Positions 16,544 through 25,896 of a stretch of DNA of 35,232 nt are shown here, piece after piece. The DNA comes from Anaerolineaceae bacterium UBA1415 (GTDB taxonomy: Bacteria > Chloroflexota > Anaerolineae > Anaerolineales > Anaerolineaceae): positions 1-35,232 of the forward strand of contig DBPR01000003.1 of NCBI GenBank assembly GCA_002305635.1, in the 5' to 3' direction. The position numbers and the translations under genes were made by a program. The notes under the pieces are model-generated. The model was given only the letters and a program-made list of their open reading frames with translations, had not been told where the DNA came from and searched no databases. Positions within the stretch are counted from its first letter, which is position 1. Each line of letters opens with the position of its first letter.

Positions 16544-18354
16544 TTTTAGCCTTTCTGGTTCTCTTTTTACCAGGTCTGGCCTGGTGGCTCTGGTTGGGCG
16601 ACCACGAACAGGACGGCGGCGAAGCCCTGGCCCGCATCTTCGCAGTTAGTTTTGCGACCGTGGCCGCGCTGGCGCTTGGGCTTTTTGCCATTCGCGTGAG
16701 CATGACCCCCATTTTGGCGGCAATTCTTTTGGGCGTTTTTGCTGGCGCGGTCATCGTGGGCCTGATCCGCAACTACAAGACGGCTTTTAATAAAACCTGG
16801 CTGGTCGCTCTGGTTATTCTGGTTCTTTTTACAGGCTGGCGCTTGTGGCAGGCGCGGGAACTTGCCTTCCCGAACTGGGTCGATTCCCAACACCACGCGC
16901 TGATCATCCGCTCGATCATTGAGAAGCGCATGCTGCCGGCGACGCTGGAACCTTATCTGCCGGGCCCCTTTTATTATCACTTCGCTTACCATGCCGTAAC
17001 GGCTGTTTTCAGCCAGTTATCGGGTCTGGAAGTTGAGCAGGCGATGCTGCTTTTTGGGCAGGTCTTGAACGCCATGGCGGGTTTTGCGGTCTACGCGTTG
17101 GTCAAAACGATCGGCAAGGACTGGCGCATCGGACTGGTGGCGGCTTTTTTGATCACCTTCGTGACCAAGATGCCGGGCTATTACCTCAGCTGGGGGCGGT
17201 ACACGCTGCTGATCGGCATCAGTCTGATGCTGGTGGCCATGGCCGAGGCGGAATGGCTGCGAAAAGGGAAGCGGGAGTGGTGGCATGCGGCTGGTTTTGG
17301 CCTTTTGGTCGTGGGAACACTACTGAGCCATTACCTGACGGCTTTTCTGCTGGCCTTGTATCTGGTCATCATTGGCTTTGAATGGCTTATCCAATCTCTC
17401 AAAACGAAACAATGGGATTGGAAAGGCATTTTGCTTCTGGTTTTGCCCTCCGTTTTGGCTTTTTTGTTTAGTTTCCGTTGGTACATCCGCATCTATCGTT
17501 ATTCCCCCTCTTTCATCAGCACCTCGGTTTTTGTCCCTGGAGAATTGAAGCTTGATCAGGGTCAGTTGGACTATTTGCGATACATCTTGGGACCAAAAGT
17601 TGCTTATTTGCTGCTGGGCCTGGCTTTGGCTGGCCTGATCTGGGCAATGTTTAAGCTTGAATGGCGCAAGCTGGCTGTTTGGTCAGTTTTCCTGGCTCTT
17701 TTCACCATCCCATTTGGGATCAAGATCTTTAGCTTCCGCAGTGATTATTATGGTCTGATGCTTTTTACGGTTCTGGGGTCTTTGAGCGCGACTTTTTTGG
17801 TCTGGACTTATGACTTTTTGCAAACAAAGATCCCCTGGAAGAAGCCTTTCATGGCGCTGTCTCTGGCGGTGCTGCTGGTTTTTCTTGGCTGGGGCGCCTG
17901 GCGCAACAGTGACGCGATCAACGACAGTACCATCTTAGTCACCAAAGCCGAACTGCCTGCTCTGGACTGGATCAAAAGCCACACGCCTGAAGACGCCCGT
18001 TTCTTTGTCAATACGACCAATTGGGGCTATGGAATTTACCGGGGAACTGATGCGGGTGGGTGGATCCTGCCCGCGACCGGCCGTTGGAGCCTGGCACCGA
18101 CCACTTTTTACACCTATGGCGCTGATCAGGCGACACGGGAAGCCTGGACTCACTGGTCAAAGCGCGCTACGCGCGTGACAAGCTGCGGGCTTGATTTTTG
18201 GGAGTTGGTCGATGAGGCTGAGTTGAGCTATGTCTATTTACGCGAGGGCTCTGGCAGCCTGAACGCGGCGGCTTTACAAAACTGCGAGGGCTTCCAGCGC
18301 TTGTACATGAATGATGGCGTCTCGATCTGGCTGATAGAGAATAAAGACCAATAA
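16534..18354 (+). CDS. multipass GT-C-like membrane protein (PTPS-related membrane family type)
   Basis: 606 aa with about 11-12 hydrophobic helices over residues 1-460 and a soluble C-terminal domain. The first large loop has WVDSQHH (W115-H121) and later FYYHFAYHA, which fit the acidic/His loop of lipid-linked-sugar GT-C transferases. GQVLNAMAG, YYLSWGRY and the C-terminal WIKSHTPEDARF...GGWILPATGR recur in the protein at 20755-23241 in the same order, so the two are paralogues. Proteins of this kind are often labelled '6-pyruvoyl-tetrahydropterin synthase-related' membrane proteins; a glycosyltransferase role is inference. SD AGAGGTG (16522-16528) lies inside folK, five bases before the ATG. 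It is convergent with the next gene, seven bases away. Confidence 0.8.
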   Translation: MRIVLAFLVLFLPGLAWWLWLGDHEQDGGEALARIFAVSFATVAALALGLFAIRVSMTPILAAILLGVFAGAVIVGLIRNYKTAFNKTWLVALVILVLFTGWRLWQARELAFPNWVDSQHHALIIRSIIEKRMLPATLEPYLPGPFYYHFAYHAVTAVFSQLSGLEVEQAMLLFGQVLNAMAGFAVYALVKTIGKDWRIGLVAAFLITFVTKMPGYYLSWGRYTLLIGISLMLVAMAEAEWLRKGKREWWHAAGFGLLVVGTLLSHYLTAFLLALYLVIIGFEWLIQSLKTKQWDWKGILLLVLPSVLAFLFSFRWYIRIYRYSPSFISTSVFVPGELKLDQGQLDYLRYILGPKVAYLLLGLALAGLIWAMFKLEWRKLAVWSVFLALFTIPFGIKIFSFRSDYYGLMLFTVLGSLSATFLVWTYDFLQTKIPWKKPFMALSLAVLLVFLGWGAWRNSDAINDSTILVTKAELPALDWIKSHTPEDARFFVNTTNWGYGIYRGTDAGGWILPATGRWSLAPTTFYTYGADQATREAWTHWSKRATRVTSCGLDFWELVDEAELSYVYLREGSGSLNAAALQNCEGFQRLYMNDGVSIWLIENKDQ

Positions 18355-18361
18355 AAGTCGA

Positions 18362-20752
18362 TTACGGTTTCAGTTTGTATTCATAAAGTCGGCCGTCAAG
18401 ATCTAATGTCAGCAGATCGTCTTTGAAACCCACAACGGTCGCCTTACTGAGTTCGCCGGATAAAACGATGGTCACAAGTTCCAGTTGACCACTTTCTGGT
18501 GATTGATAGTCAACTACCAGCAGTTCGCCTGATGGGTTTGGGCTGATCTGGCCCGCATCCTGACCAAAAAGGATAAAGCTGGCATTCTTCCGGGATGAAT
18601 CGTATCGATTACTCCCAACTTCCTCAAAGTCAGTGCTCAGATGCCAGCGAATGTTCGCGCTTTTATTTCCGCTGTGCTGAGATTTATCTACAATCACGGC
18701 GGGCCCATCCTGAAAAAGATAGAGCTCTCTGGTAAAATCCCAGCCGTGCCAATTTCTTATTGAGGTTTTACTGTAATCAAGCTCGGGTGAAGTTGAAAAG
18801 GCCTCCACATCAGCATAATAAGGAGGATCCTGCGAGTATGGCCCGAACCAGCTGTTGAGCGTGTTGAGAACCGCATCCAGGCCGACTCGTTTGATCAACA
18901 GGGTGTTAAGTTGCTCGATCTGGATGCGTTTGTCGCGCACCATAGCTCGACCGGTTGGAAGCCAGGGGATCGATCCCTGGGTATATTGTTCCTCAACCAA
19001 AGGCGCGCCGGCATAGATCAGGGAGATCGCGTTGCTGGCTTTATACCGATGCCAGCCGCTAAAGCGCAAATTTAGCATGATATAAAGATCATCCTTTTCC
19101 CAGCCATTGCGCAGAATCACCTTATCAGGCGCCAACGACCCGGTTTGTTCCGGCAAACCTGAATTTCCATAGAGCAAACAGGAACCGATCTGCGGGGGTT
19201 GTGAGGTCAAAGCCTCGTCCACCTTAATTTCCGACCCAACCTGGACAGCGTAATTATAGTTTTCTCCAATCGTTTCCATGCTTCGGTTGGCAAGCCATAA
19301 CAGATTCGGGTCACGCAGGTAGACAGCCCCAAAGAGGCTGATCGGCGCGATGGTTGTTTGACTAGGAAAATTGTAGGTCTGCAAACCGGCGTCGGGCAGG
19401 GCTTGAGCCAGGATCCAGTCAAAGGATCGAATGGTGTTGTCATTGATCGTCTGGTTGGCTAACAGGGCCTGAAAATATGAATTCGTGATCCAAACAGGCT
19501 GGTAAGTAAGCGCGTCATCTGTCACCCGAAAACCTTGCTCCCAGCCGCGTGGATGCTCGTTCAGGAATTCCGCGTTTTCGTTCTGCCAGCTTGTATCGAT
19601 TGCCGGCAGTTGATTGAGGAGCGCGTAGAGGCCGGCGCCAATGTCCTGGTTGAGATATGCGCCAACAGGCTTGTGACTGAAAGCAAGCGCGTACATCCAG
19701 TCGACCAATTCGTCTGTCTGAGCACGTTTATTAATGGCCTCGATCCAGGCATTAATTTCCTCGGTGTCAGCTTGAGTGAAGAGGTCGGGTTTGATCTCAG
19801 AAACTGTCTTATAGTAATAAAGGGTTTGAGCCGCCAGGAGTTGATCCCACTTCACGCTGCCGGCAGGCTGCGTATATAACATTGAACTGGCATCGGATAA
19901 AAGTGAATCCCTAAACCGTGAAAAGTAAGGCTCGCTTTGGTGATAAGCGGCCAGAAAACCCAGATCAAGGGTTTTTATGTTTGATTTATTTTCAATTGCC
20001 GCAGCGTACTTATCCTGAACGGCTTGAACCGATACGGCTTGATCGGGATCTTTAACTGAGATCTTTTCACACAGAATGGGGTTGTCTGGACCTATTCCTT
20101 CAAAGAAAGCCTGCGGCTGGGAGGGGTAAAAGCTTTTCTGATACCTGATGATGGAAAATACAAGGATTCCGAGGAGAATCACCAAATTCAGGATCGTGTT
20201 TCTTGCGTTGCCTAGTGAAGGAAACTCTGCTACTTCGTTTTGCCGTTGAGGGAAAAGGAAAAAGTGGTATGAAAGCCATGAGATCAGCCAGAAAAGGCAT
20301 AAAAAGACGACCATCAAAGCCGTATAAAATTCTTCTTCTGAAAACCGAAGATTTATCTGATTAATGAGGCCGGGAACAGCCCCAGCCGAAACAAAAAGGA
20401 TCAACCAGCCAAATAAACGCAGACCCATCCTGGATCTCATCAATAATTCCGCGCGTATGATCAGGTAAATATAATAAAGGGCGAGAAACAGCCATGCAAA
20501 AAATGTGAGATCCAGGCGAATAGCCAGGGCAAGGAAAACAAGCGATATTAGCAGGACAAGTGTGGCAAACCATGGTGAGGTTGTCTTTTTATGGGATAAA
20601 AGCAAATGACAGCCGACAAGGATGGAGAACAAAAACAGGAAGCGAACCAGGAGCGTGAGCGGCTGGTTGCCCCCGGAGATCAGTAAAAAGCCAAAGGGAA
20701 GCGCGAGAGCTAGAAGAAAACGCAGCATTTTTTTCCCATCCAGAGCTTGCAT
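18362..20752 (-). CDS. membrane-anchored heparinase II/III-like protein
   Basis: 796 aa. The first ~205 residues hold about six hydrophobic helices; the rest is predicted outside the membrane. A central helical region (~240-510), with repeated Trp/Tyr-rich helices, looks like an alpha/alpha toroid. The part from ~540 onward resembles the beta-sandwich of heparinase II/III-type polysaccharide lyases: VILRNGWEKDDLY, SGWHRYKASNAISLIYAG (His and Asn at positions typical of this fold), and later LYLFQDGPAVIVDKSQH with a WHL strand. It may cut or bind a uronic-acid-like surface glycan; activity is unproven because the catalytic Tyr/His set cannot be confirmed by eye. Its ATG is two bases after the stop of the upstream GT-C-like gene and uses AAGGAG (20758-20763) inside it. 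Confidence 0.65.
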   Translation of the reverse strand: MQALDGKKMLRFLLALALPFGFLLISGGNQPLTLLVRFLFLFSILVGCHLLLSHKKTTSPWFATLVLLISLVFLALAIRLDLTFFAWLFLALYYIYLIIRAELLMRSRMGLRLFGWLILFVSAGAVPGLINQINLRFSEEEFYTALMVVFLCLFWLISWLSYHFFLFPQRQNEVAEFPSLGNARNTILNLVILLGILVFSIIRYQKSFYPSQPQAFFEGIGPDNPILCEKISVKDPDQAVSVQAVQDKYAAAIENKSNIKTLDLGFLAAYHQSEPYFSRFRDSLLSDASSMLYTQPAGSVKWDQLLAAQTLYYYKTVSEIKPDLFTQADTEEINAWIEAINKRAQTDELVDWMYALAFSHKPVGAYLNQDIGAGLYALLNQLPAIDTSWQNENAEFLNEHPRGWEQGFRVTDDALTYQPVWITNSYFQALLANQTINDNTIRSFDWILAQALPDAGLQTYNFPSQTTIAPISLFGAVYLRDPNLLWLANRSMETIGENYNYAVQVGSEIKVDEALTSQPPQIGSCLLYGNSGLPEQTGSLAPDKVILRNGWEKDDLYIMLNLRFSGWHRYKASNAISLIYAGAPLVEEQYTQGSIPWLPTGRAMVRDKRIQIEQLNTLLIKRVGLDAVLNTLNSWFGPYSQDPPYYADVEAFSTSPELDYSKTSIRNWHGWDFTRELYLFQDGPAVIVDKSQHSGNKSANIRWHLSTDFEEVGSNRYDSSRKNASFILFGQDAGQISPNPSGELLVVDYQSPESGQLELVTIVLSGELSKATVVGFKDDLLTLDLDGRLYEYKLKP

Positions 20753-20754
20753 TG

Positions 20755-23241
20755 CTACTCCTTGCCGTCGCAGGTGGAGCGGTCAAACCGGTAAATTCGG
20801 ACGTGGTCTTGCAGATAGACAGGGGAAAGCAGTTCGTTTTCGCTCCATTCCTGCCATTTCAGCAGTGGGACCGCGCCGTTAACGGCGCCTTGTTTTTGTC
20901 CGATGTAAATATAGTCGATTCCCCACTCGCACAGCGCTTCGGCGCCCCTCTGAGAGGCAGGGTTGTCAACCTCCAGCCTAAGGATCATTTCCGGGATAAG
21001 CTGGGAATAGCCAGGGTCAAACGGCTTTTCGTTGAGCAAAGCATACTGAGGGGGCATGGTGTTGGGACGACCGGTCAGGAGAGGAATCCACCATCCGCCA
21101 TCACTACCGACTGAAGAGGTGTCATTGTAAATGTTGTAACCATTAACGAGAAAGAGATCGTCAGGCGCGGTATTTTGTTTGATCCATTCAAAAGCCCGCA
21201 GATCGGGCCTGGTTGCGAGTTCGTAAGTTAATTTGTTTGTTATGTTTTTGGAATGGTAAGCAGAGAAAAACACGATCACGATCATGATCATTTGAGGCAG
21301 AAAGCGATTTTTGCTTTCGAGGTAGGCGAATAACTCGCCAACAAGATAAGCAACCAGAATGCCAAGTGGAATGTAGGTCATGATCTGGATGGAGAAGCCG
21401 TCGATGTATGAGGAAAAAGGAATGTTGATGACCCTTCCCAGATAGAAGGCAGACAGCAAAAAGAAACCAACCATGATCAGAAGTGGTTTCCAGTTTTTCT
21501 TAAGGATCCCAAGGATCAATGAAACAAAGGCGAGGCAGAGATAAAAAGGCTCGTAGTAATATTTGATCCCCTTTAAAGTATTCCTGACCATGGTAAAGCT
21601 TGATTCAAAATCAGTCGCGCTGATGCTGGCAGCATTTTCAGCCAGGGCACCAGTAGAAATCCTGAGAAAGAGGAATATCCCAAGGAGCGCAGGGATGAGA
21701 ATGACGATCCCGAGCTTTTTGAAAAAAACAGGCACAGAAATACCTGGCGTTCTCACCCAGCGGACAAATTCATAAACCAACAAGGGCAGCCAGAGCAGCA
21801 TAAAAAACGGCATGCGGAAATAATTGACAGCCATTCCACCGATGAATACGGGGATGAGGATCTGATCCTTATAACCAGCATCCTGAGTTAATAAGCCTTC
21901 GATCAGCAAAAAAGGTATTAATGGCAATAAAACCTGCCCGGTCAACTGAGGAAATCTGCCCCAGTTGACATAAAATTGAGGATATTTGAAGACAAGAGCA
22001 GCAAGAACCAATGCCATGACCCCAGCCCACTTTCTATCGTTCGCGATCCGTTTCGCGAGCGGGTAGATGGAGAGGACGCTTAGAATGTTGAGCATCTGAC
22101 CCATCCAGATCACTGACTGACTGGCAGTAGCGTTGCTGATCCAGGCATACACTGTTGAGAGCGCATGGAAACCAAAGTGGATCGTAAGGGTGTTGTATTC
22201 CGCATACGGGCGCCAGGAATTGAACAGACCGCCATGGTCGAGCATCAGCTGGGTGATGACAGTGTGTTGGTACGAGTCATTCCAAAGGGGGATATCAACG
22301 GTACGGATCGCCCAAAGCCTGGTAAAAACAATGATGAAGAAGACCAGGGCCATGAACCAATGCGCTTTTATCTTTTCCATGAACCAGCCATGAAAACTCA
22401 AATTGCCAAACAAGCTCTTAAGTTGAATTGATCGCAACGACTTCTGATGCCTGATAATGAGGGTAATGATTGAAATGGCGATGGGAAGCCAGACTAAGCC
22501 GATCTCTCCTGGCTGGAGTTTTATGAAACCGGATATCAGGAAGAGTAAAGGATATAAAGCAACCGAAAAACCAGCCGCGAGGGCCAGTTTTGTTGGCGTG
22601 TCGTAAGACTGCCAGCGCTTCCAGATGACTGAGAAAGCAGCCCAACCTGGCAGGATCAGCAGCAAGCCGGTTAGAAATAACTGCCAGGCCCATGTGAACA
22701 TAGTTCTGAACAGGCCAATGAATTGTTGTATGCGGTTGTAACCGAGATCAAAATCCAATTGAGCCTGTATGGGTGTGTTCTCGAAATAAAGGCTGCCCTG
22801 ATCGTAGTCAAACGGGCTTTGGGTCTGAAAGATCAGTGGTTCATTGCCCTCCCAGGTTAGTTCAAGGTAATAATCCTGAAGATTCGAGTCTGACAGGGCA
22901 GGAAATTCAAGCGGGGTGTACTCTGTTGTTGTGCTGTTGATCGGGTATTTCTGTTGAAAAACCAACTCTTTTTCGAGATCGTTTTTAAAGATTTTCAGTT
23001 CAAGGCTTCCCTGAGTGGGTTTTTCCGTCAAAAGGAGAAAGCCGAATTTGTTGAAGCCTCTGTAATTGGCGGTCAGACTTTGGGCAAGCGTTTGGTTGTT
23101 CCCGAGGGTGATCGGATCGGTATTTTCAGATCGGGCAAAGGCGCCCGAATATGGGAGCAGGAAGCAAAGGATGATTAAGCAGATCAAAAAAGCTTTAGTG
23201 AGCCTGGTAAGGGTGTTGTTGCTACTTCGAAGACGCTTCAT
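20755..23241 (-). CDS. multipass GT-C-like membrane protein with extracellular N-terminal domain
   Basis: 828 aa from ATG 23241, which has GCAGAGG followed by six T as ribosome site; a GTG 33 bases upstream is in frame but lacks one. Residues ~10-35 are a signal anchor, ~36-165 a beta-rich external domain, then ~12 hydrophobic helices. LWNDSYQH (D at ~322) in the first main loop, FHALSTV, GQMLN, FYVNWGRF and C-terminal WIKQNTAPDD...GGWWIPLLTGR match the 606-aa protein at 16534-18354. This marks a paralogous pair of likely lipid-linked-sugar transferases (inference from the GT-C layout). It is the first gene of a two-gene unit with the heparinase-like protein. Confidence 0.8.
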   Translation of the reverse strand: MKRLRSSNNTLTRLTKAFLICLIILCFLLPYSGAFARSENTDPITLGNNQTLAQSLTANYRGFNKFGFLLLTEKPTQGSLELKIFKNDLEKELVFQQKYPINSTTTEYTPLEFPALSDSNLQDYYLELTWEGNEPLIFQTQSPFDYDQGSLYFENTPIQAQLDFDLGYNRIQQFIGLFRTMFTWAWQLFLTGLLLILPGWAAFSVIWKRWQSYDTPTKLALAAGFSVALYPLLFLISGFIKLQPGEIGLVWLPIAISIITLIIRHQKSLRSIQLKSLFGNLSFHGWFMEKIKAHWFMALVFFIIVFTRLWAIRTVDIPLWNDSYQHTVITQLMLDHGGLFNSWRPYAEYNTLTIHFGFHALSTVYAWISNATASQSVIWMGQMLNILSVLSIYPLAKRIANDRKWAGVMALVLAALVFKYPQFYVNWGRFPQLTGQVLLPLIPFLLIEGLLTQDAGYKDQILIPVFIGGMAVNYFRMPFFMLLWLPLLVYEFVRWVRTPGISVPVFFKKLGIVILIPALLGIFLFLRISTGALAENAASISATDFESSFTMVRNTLKGIKYYYEPFYLCLAFVSLILGILKKNWKPLLIMVGFFLLSAFYLGRVINIPFSSYIDGFSIQIMTYIPLGILVAYLVGELFAYLESKNRFLPQMIMIVIVFFSAYHSKNITNKLTYELATRPDLRAFEWIKQNTAPDDLFLVNGYNIYNDTSSVGSDGGWWIPLLTGRPNTMPPQYALLNEKPFDPGYSQLIPEMILRLEVDNPASQRGAEALCEWGIDYIYIGQKQGAVNGAVPLLKWQEWSENELLSPVYLQDHVRIYRFDRSTCDGKE
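20758..20763 (-). promoter_or_regulatory. ribosome binding site inside the upstream gene
   Basis: AAGGAG on the minus strand, five bases before the ATG at 20752 and overlapping the last codons of the GT-C-like gene. It supports translational coupling of the two minus-strand genes. Confidence 0.75.
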
Positions 23242-23304
23242 AAAAAACCTCTGCAATTTTTCTGACTCAGCCACCCCGATCGTTTATGATGTGCTGAAGT
23301 AAAA

Positions 23305-23313
23305 ATTATAACA
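23305..23313 (-). promoter_or_regulatory. extended -10 promoter for the minus-strand GT-C/heparinase unit
   Basis: On the minus strand TG-T-TATAAT (-10 at 23310-23305). Transcription would start near 23298, giving a ~57-base leader before ATG 23241. Confidence 0.5.
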
Positions 23314-23386
23314 TCAGAAGGTAGGTCTTAAACGCCGAGCGTAATCTCGCGGTCAATGGCATCTCAGGGATAGAGGCATAATCGAC

Positions 23387-23392
23387 TATAAT
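23387..23392 (+). promoter_or_regulatory. candidate -10 box for the polysaccharide operon
   Basis: Perfect TATAAT about 100 bases before ATG 23491, in the divergent intergenic region. No good -35 and no TGn. Confidence 0.35.
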
Positions 23393-23490
23393 AAACTGAA
23401 AATTCGGAAGAAGCAGCAGGGATCAATAGTGACAGGCGATACCAATCAAAAAGCACTTGTTCGCGCGAATAGATCAATGGAGCCAATACG

Positions 23491-24642
23491 ATGAGAGTTT
23501 GCTATTTTGGAACCTATCGAAAAGAATACAATCGCAACAAGATCATGATCGCTTCAATGCGGGCTGTGGGCATTGAAGTTATCGAATGTCATGAAAAGTT
23601 GTGGGAAAGCATTGAAGATCGTGTCAATGTCACCAAAGGCGGCTGGCTGAACCCAAAATTCTGGCTGCGAGTGGTAGAAACCTATGCCCGACTAATTAAG
23701 AAGTTCAAAGCCATCGGCGATTTTGATGTGCTGATGACAGGCTATCCCGGGCAATTTGATACTTATCTTGCTAATTATTTTGCCAAAAAGCGCAAAAAAC
23801 CTTTGGTGTCTGACATTTTTATGTCCTTATACGTGATCGTTCATGAGAGAAAACTGGAAAAAGCAAGATTGAGCGCTGTGAATATCCTGAAATTCTTGGA
23901 AAAGCATTCCTACAAAAAGCCGATCCTGCTAATCCATGACACCCAACCTTATTCGGATTGGATCTCAGAGCATTTTGGGGTGTCGATCGAGAAAATCAAG
24001 CTCGTCCCCACCGGAGCAGACGAGAATATTTTCCAGCCAGGCTCATCAAAGCCATTTGTTTCTGACAAGTTTACTGTTCTGTTCTACGGAACATTCATCC
24101 CAAACCACGGCCTGGATCTGGTTTATCAGGCGATGGAATTGCTCAAAGCCGAAGAGGATATCCGATACCTGTTCATCGGCGATGGACCGGAAAAAGCGAG
24201 CCTGGTCAAAAACCTTGCCGGAGCAGGGGTCAGAAACGTGGAGTTTATCGACTGGGTGGATCAGAAGACCCTGGTCGAATATATCAATTCGGCTGATCTG
24301 AGCCTGGGGGCTTTTGGAGCGACGCTGCAATCGATGATGACGGTCCATAACAAGGTCTATGAGAATATGGCCTGTGGAAAGGCTTTTCTTACCGGCGAAA
24401 GCCCGGCGATCATAGCCCAATTTGATAATCGCCAGGAGATCATCTACTGCGAACGAACCCCGAAGGCAATCGCGGAAGCCATCTTAGAAGTACGCGATAA
24501 CCCCGACTTGAGAGAAAAGCTTGAAAAGAACGCCAGGGAACGCTTCCTTCGTGACTATTCCTTCCACGCCCAGGGGAAAAGGATCGAGAGCTATCTCGGG
24601 GAGGCGATCAAAATGTTCAAGCAGGGTGTGAGGATTGAATAA
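23491..24642 (+). CDS. glycosyltransferase family 4-type
   Basis: 383 aa, two Rossmann-like halves (GT-B). The C-terminal half shows LVPTGADENIFQPG (linker), FTVLFYGTFIPNHGLDLV, YLFIGDGPEKASLV and KVYENMACGKAFLTGESPA, the last matching the sugar-nucleotide binding Glu region of GT4 enzymes. The N-terminus (VCYFGTYRKEYNRNK) is less typical, as in GT4 proteins of surface-polysaccharide loci. Sugar donor and acceptor are unknown. GGAG (about 23479-23482) precedes the ATG by eight bases. First gene of a five-gene operon; the next ORF starts four bases after its stop. Confidence 0.88.
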   Translation: MRVCYFGTYRKEYNRNKIMIASMRAVGIEVIECHEKLWESIEDRVNVTKGGWLNPKFWLRVVETYARLIKKFKAIGDFDVLMTGYPGQFDTYLANYFAKKRKKPLVSDIFMSLYVIVHERKLEKARLSAVNILKFLEKHSYKKPILLIHDTQPYSDWISEHFGVSIEKIKLVPTGADENIFQPGSSKPFVSDKFTVLFYGTFIPNHGLDLVYQAMELLKAEEDIRYLFIGDGPEKASLVKNLAGAGVRNVEFIDWVDQKTLVEYINSADLSLGAFGATLQSMMTVHNKVYENMACGKAFLTGESPAIIAQFDNRQEIIYCERTPKAIAEAILEVRDNPDLREKLEKNARERFLRDYSFHAQGKRIESYLGEAIKMFKQGVRIE

Positions 24643-24645
24643 TTG

Positions 24646-25896
24646 ATGCCAAATCGCACTAAAGCTGCCCATGTCGTTTTTTTTCTTACCCAGGATCTGC
24701 AAAGCCCCTCGGGACTGGGGCGCTATTTGCCCTGGGCAAAGTATTTAGTTCGTGAAGGATACCGGGTTACGATCTTAGCGCTGCATTCCAGTTTTGAAAG
24801 ATTGGATGAAAAAGAGTTGATGTATGATGGTGTTCAGGTGCGCTATGTTTCCCAGATGCATGTCCGCAAAGCGAACAACAAAACGGAGTACTTCTCCCCA
24901 TCTCAGCTGATCAAAGTCAGCCTTGCCGCAACCCGCGCGCTGTATCAGGCTGGTATGCGGGAAGACGCGGACTTGCTTCTGATCGCCAAGCCGCATCCAA
25001 TGAACAGCATCGCGGGTTTACGGGTTGGCCGCAGAAAGAGACTCCCTGTCATTCTTGACTGCGATGATTACGAAGCCGAATCCAACCACACCAGCTCAAG
25101 CCTGCAAAAGATGATCCTGCGGTTCTTTGAGAACACGATGCCGAGAAAAGTGGATCTGGTCACGACCAACACCTACTTTAATAAAAACCGCATGATCAAA
25201 CTGGGAATCCCTGAAGGGAAGATACATTACATTCCCAATGGCGTTGACACGGAACGGTTCTGGCAGGTTTCGGCTGAAAGCGTCGCGCAGAAAAAAGCAG
25301 AAGTGGGATTGACGGACAAAAAGGTGATCGCCTATCTGGGAAGTTTGAGTTTGGCGAATCATCCTGTGGACCTCCTTTTTAAAGCATTCGCGGAAATTGC
25401 CAAAGCGCTTGAAAAAGCACGCCTGCTGATCGTTGGTGGTGGAAAAGACCTCGACACCTTGAAATCGTTGAGCCTGGAGCTTGGAATCGAGGACAAAACC
25501 ATTTTTACCGGTAAAGTCAGACCGGACGAGATGAATCTGTACTACCAATTGGCTGATGTGAGCATTGATCCTGCCAATGATATTTTGGCGGATCGTGGGC
25601 GATGCCCGCTAAAGATCTTTGAGAGCTGGCAGATGGGGGTTCCTGTTGTAAGCTCTGATGTCGGTGACCGTGCCATACTGGCAGGCGAGCCACCCGCCAT
25701 TTTGCTGGCCGCATCCAATGACCCGGAAGAGCTTTCCAGGCTGCTGCTGGATCTACTTCATAATGAAGACAAGCTTCTGGCCATGAGGAAGCAGGGTTAC
25801 CAACGAATCCAACAATATTATTGGGAAGAGATCGCAGGCAAAAGCCTCGCGATCTTCGATCAGCTGCTCCATCGGAAAAGAAACAAGTATGGATAG
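24646..25896 (+). CDS. glycosyltransferase family 4
   Basis: 416 aa from ATG 24646; the TTG three bases earlier is in frame but less likely. GT-B fold with SPSGLGRYLPWAKYL at the N-terminus (acceptor side loop), CDDYEAE, IPNGVDTERF at the domain boundary, VIAYLGSLSLANHPVDLL, LLIVGGGKDL, IFTGKVRPDEM and KIFESWQMGVPVVSSDVG. These are the standard GT4 donor-binding elements. It is coupled to both neighbours: the gene before ends four bases upstream and the flippase gene starts eight bases before its stop. Confidence 0.9.
   Translation: MPNRTKAAHVVFFLTQDLQSPSGLGRYLPWAKYLVREGYRVTILALHSSFERLDEKELMYDGVQVRYVSQMHVRKANNKTEYFSPSQLIKVSLAATRALYQAGMREDADLLLIAKPHPMNSIAGLRVGRRKRLPVILDCDDYEAESNHTSSSLQKMILRFFENTMPRKVDLVTTNTYFNKNRMIKLGIPEGKIHYIPNGVDTERFWQVSAESVAQKKAEVGLTDKKVIAYLGSLSLANHPVDLLFKAFAEIAKALEKARLLIVGGGKDLDTLKSLSLELGIEDKTIFTGKVRPDEMNLYYQLADVSIDPANDILADRGRCPLKIFESWQMGVPVVSSDVGDRAILAGEPPAILLAASNDPEELSRLLLDLLHNEDKLLAMRKQGYQRIQQYYWEEIAGKSLAIFDQLLHRKRNKYG

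Noticed and set aside
23242..23274. GTG start extending the 828-aa protein by 11 residues
   Set aside because: The downstream ATG has AGAGG at proper distance; the GTG has none.
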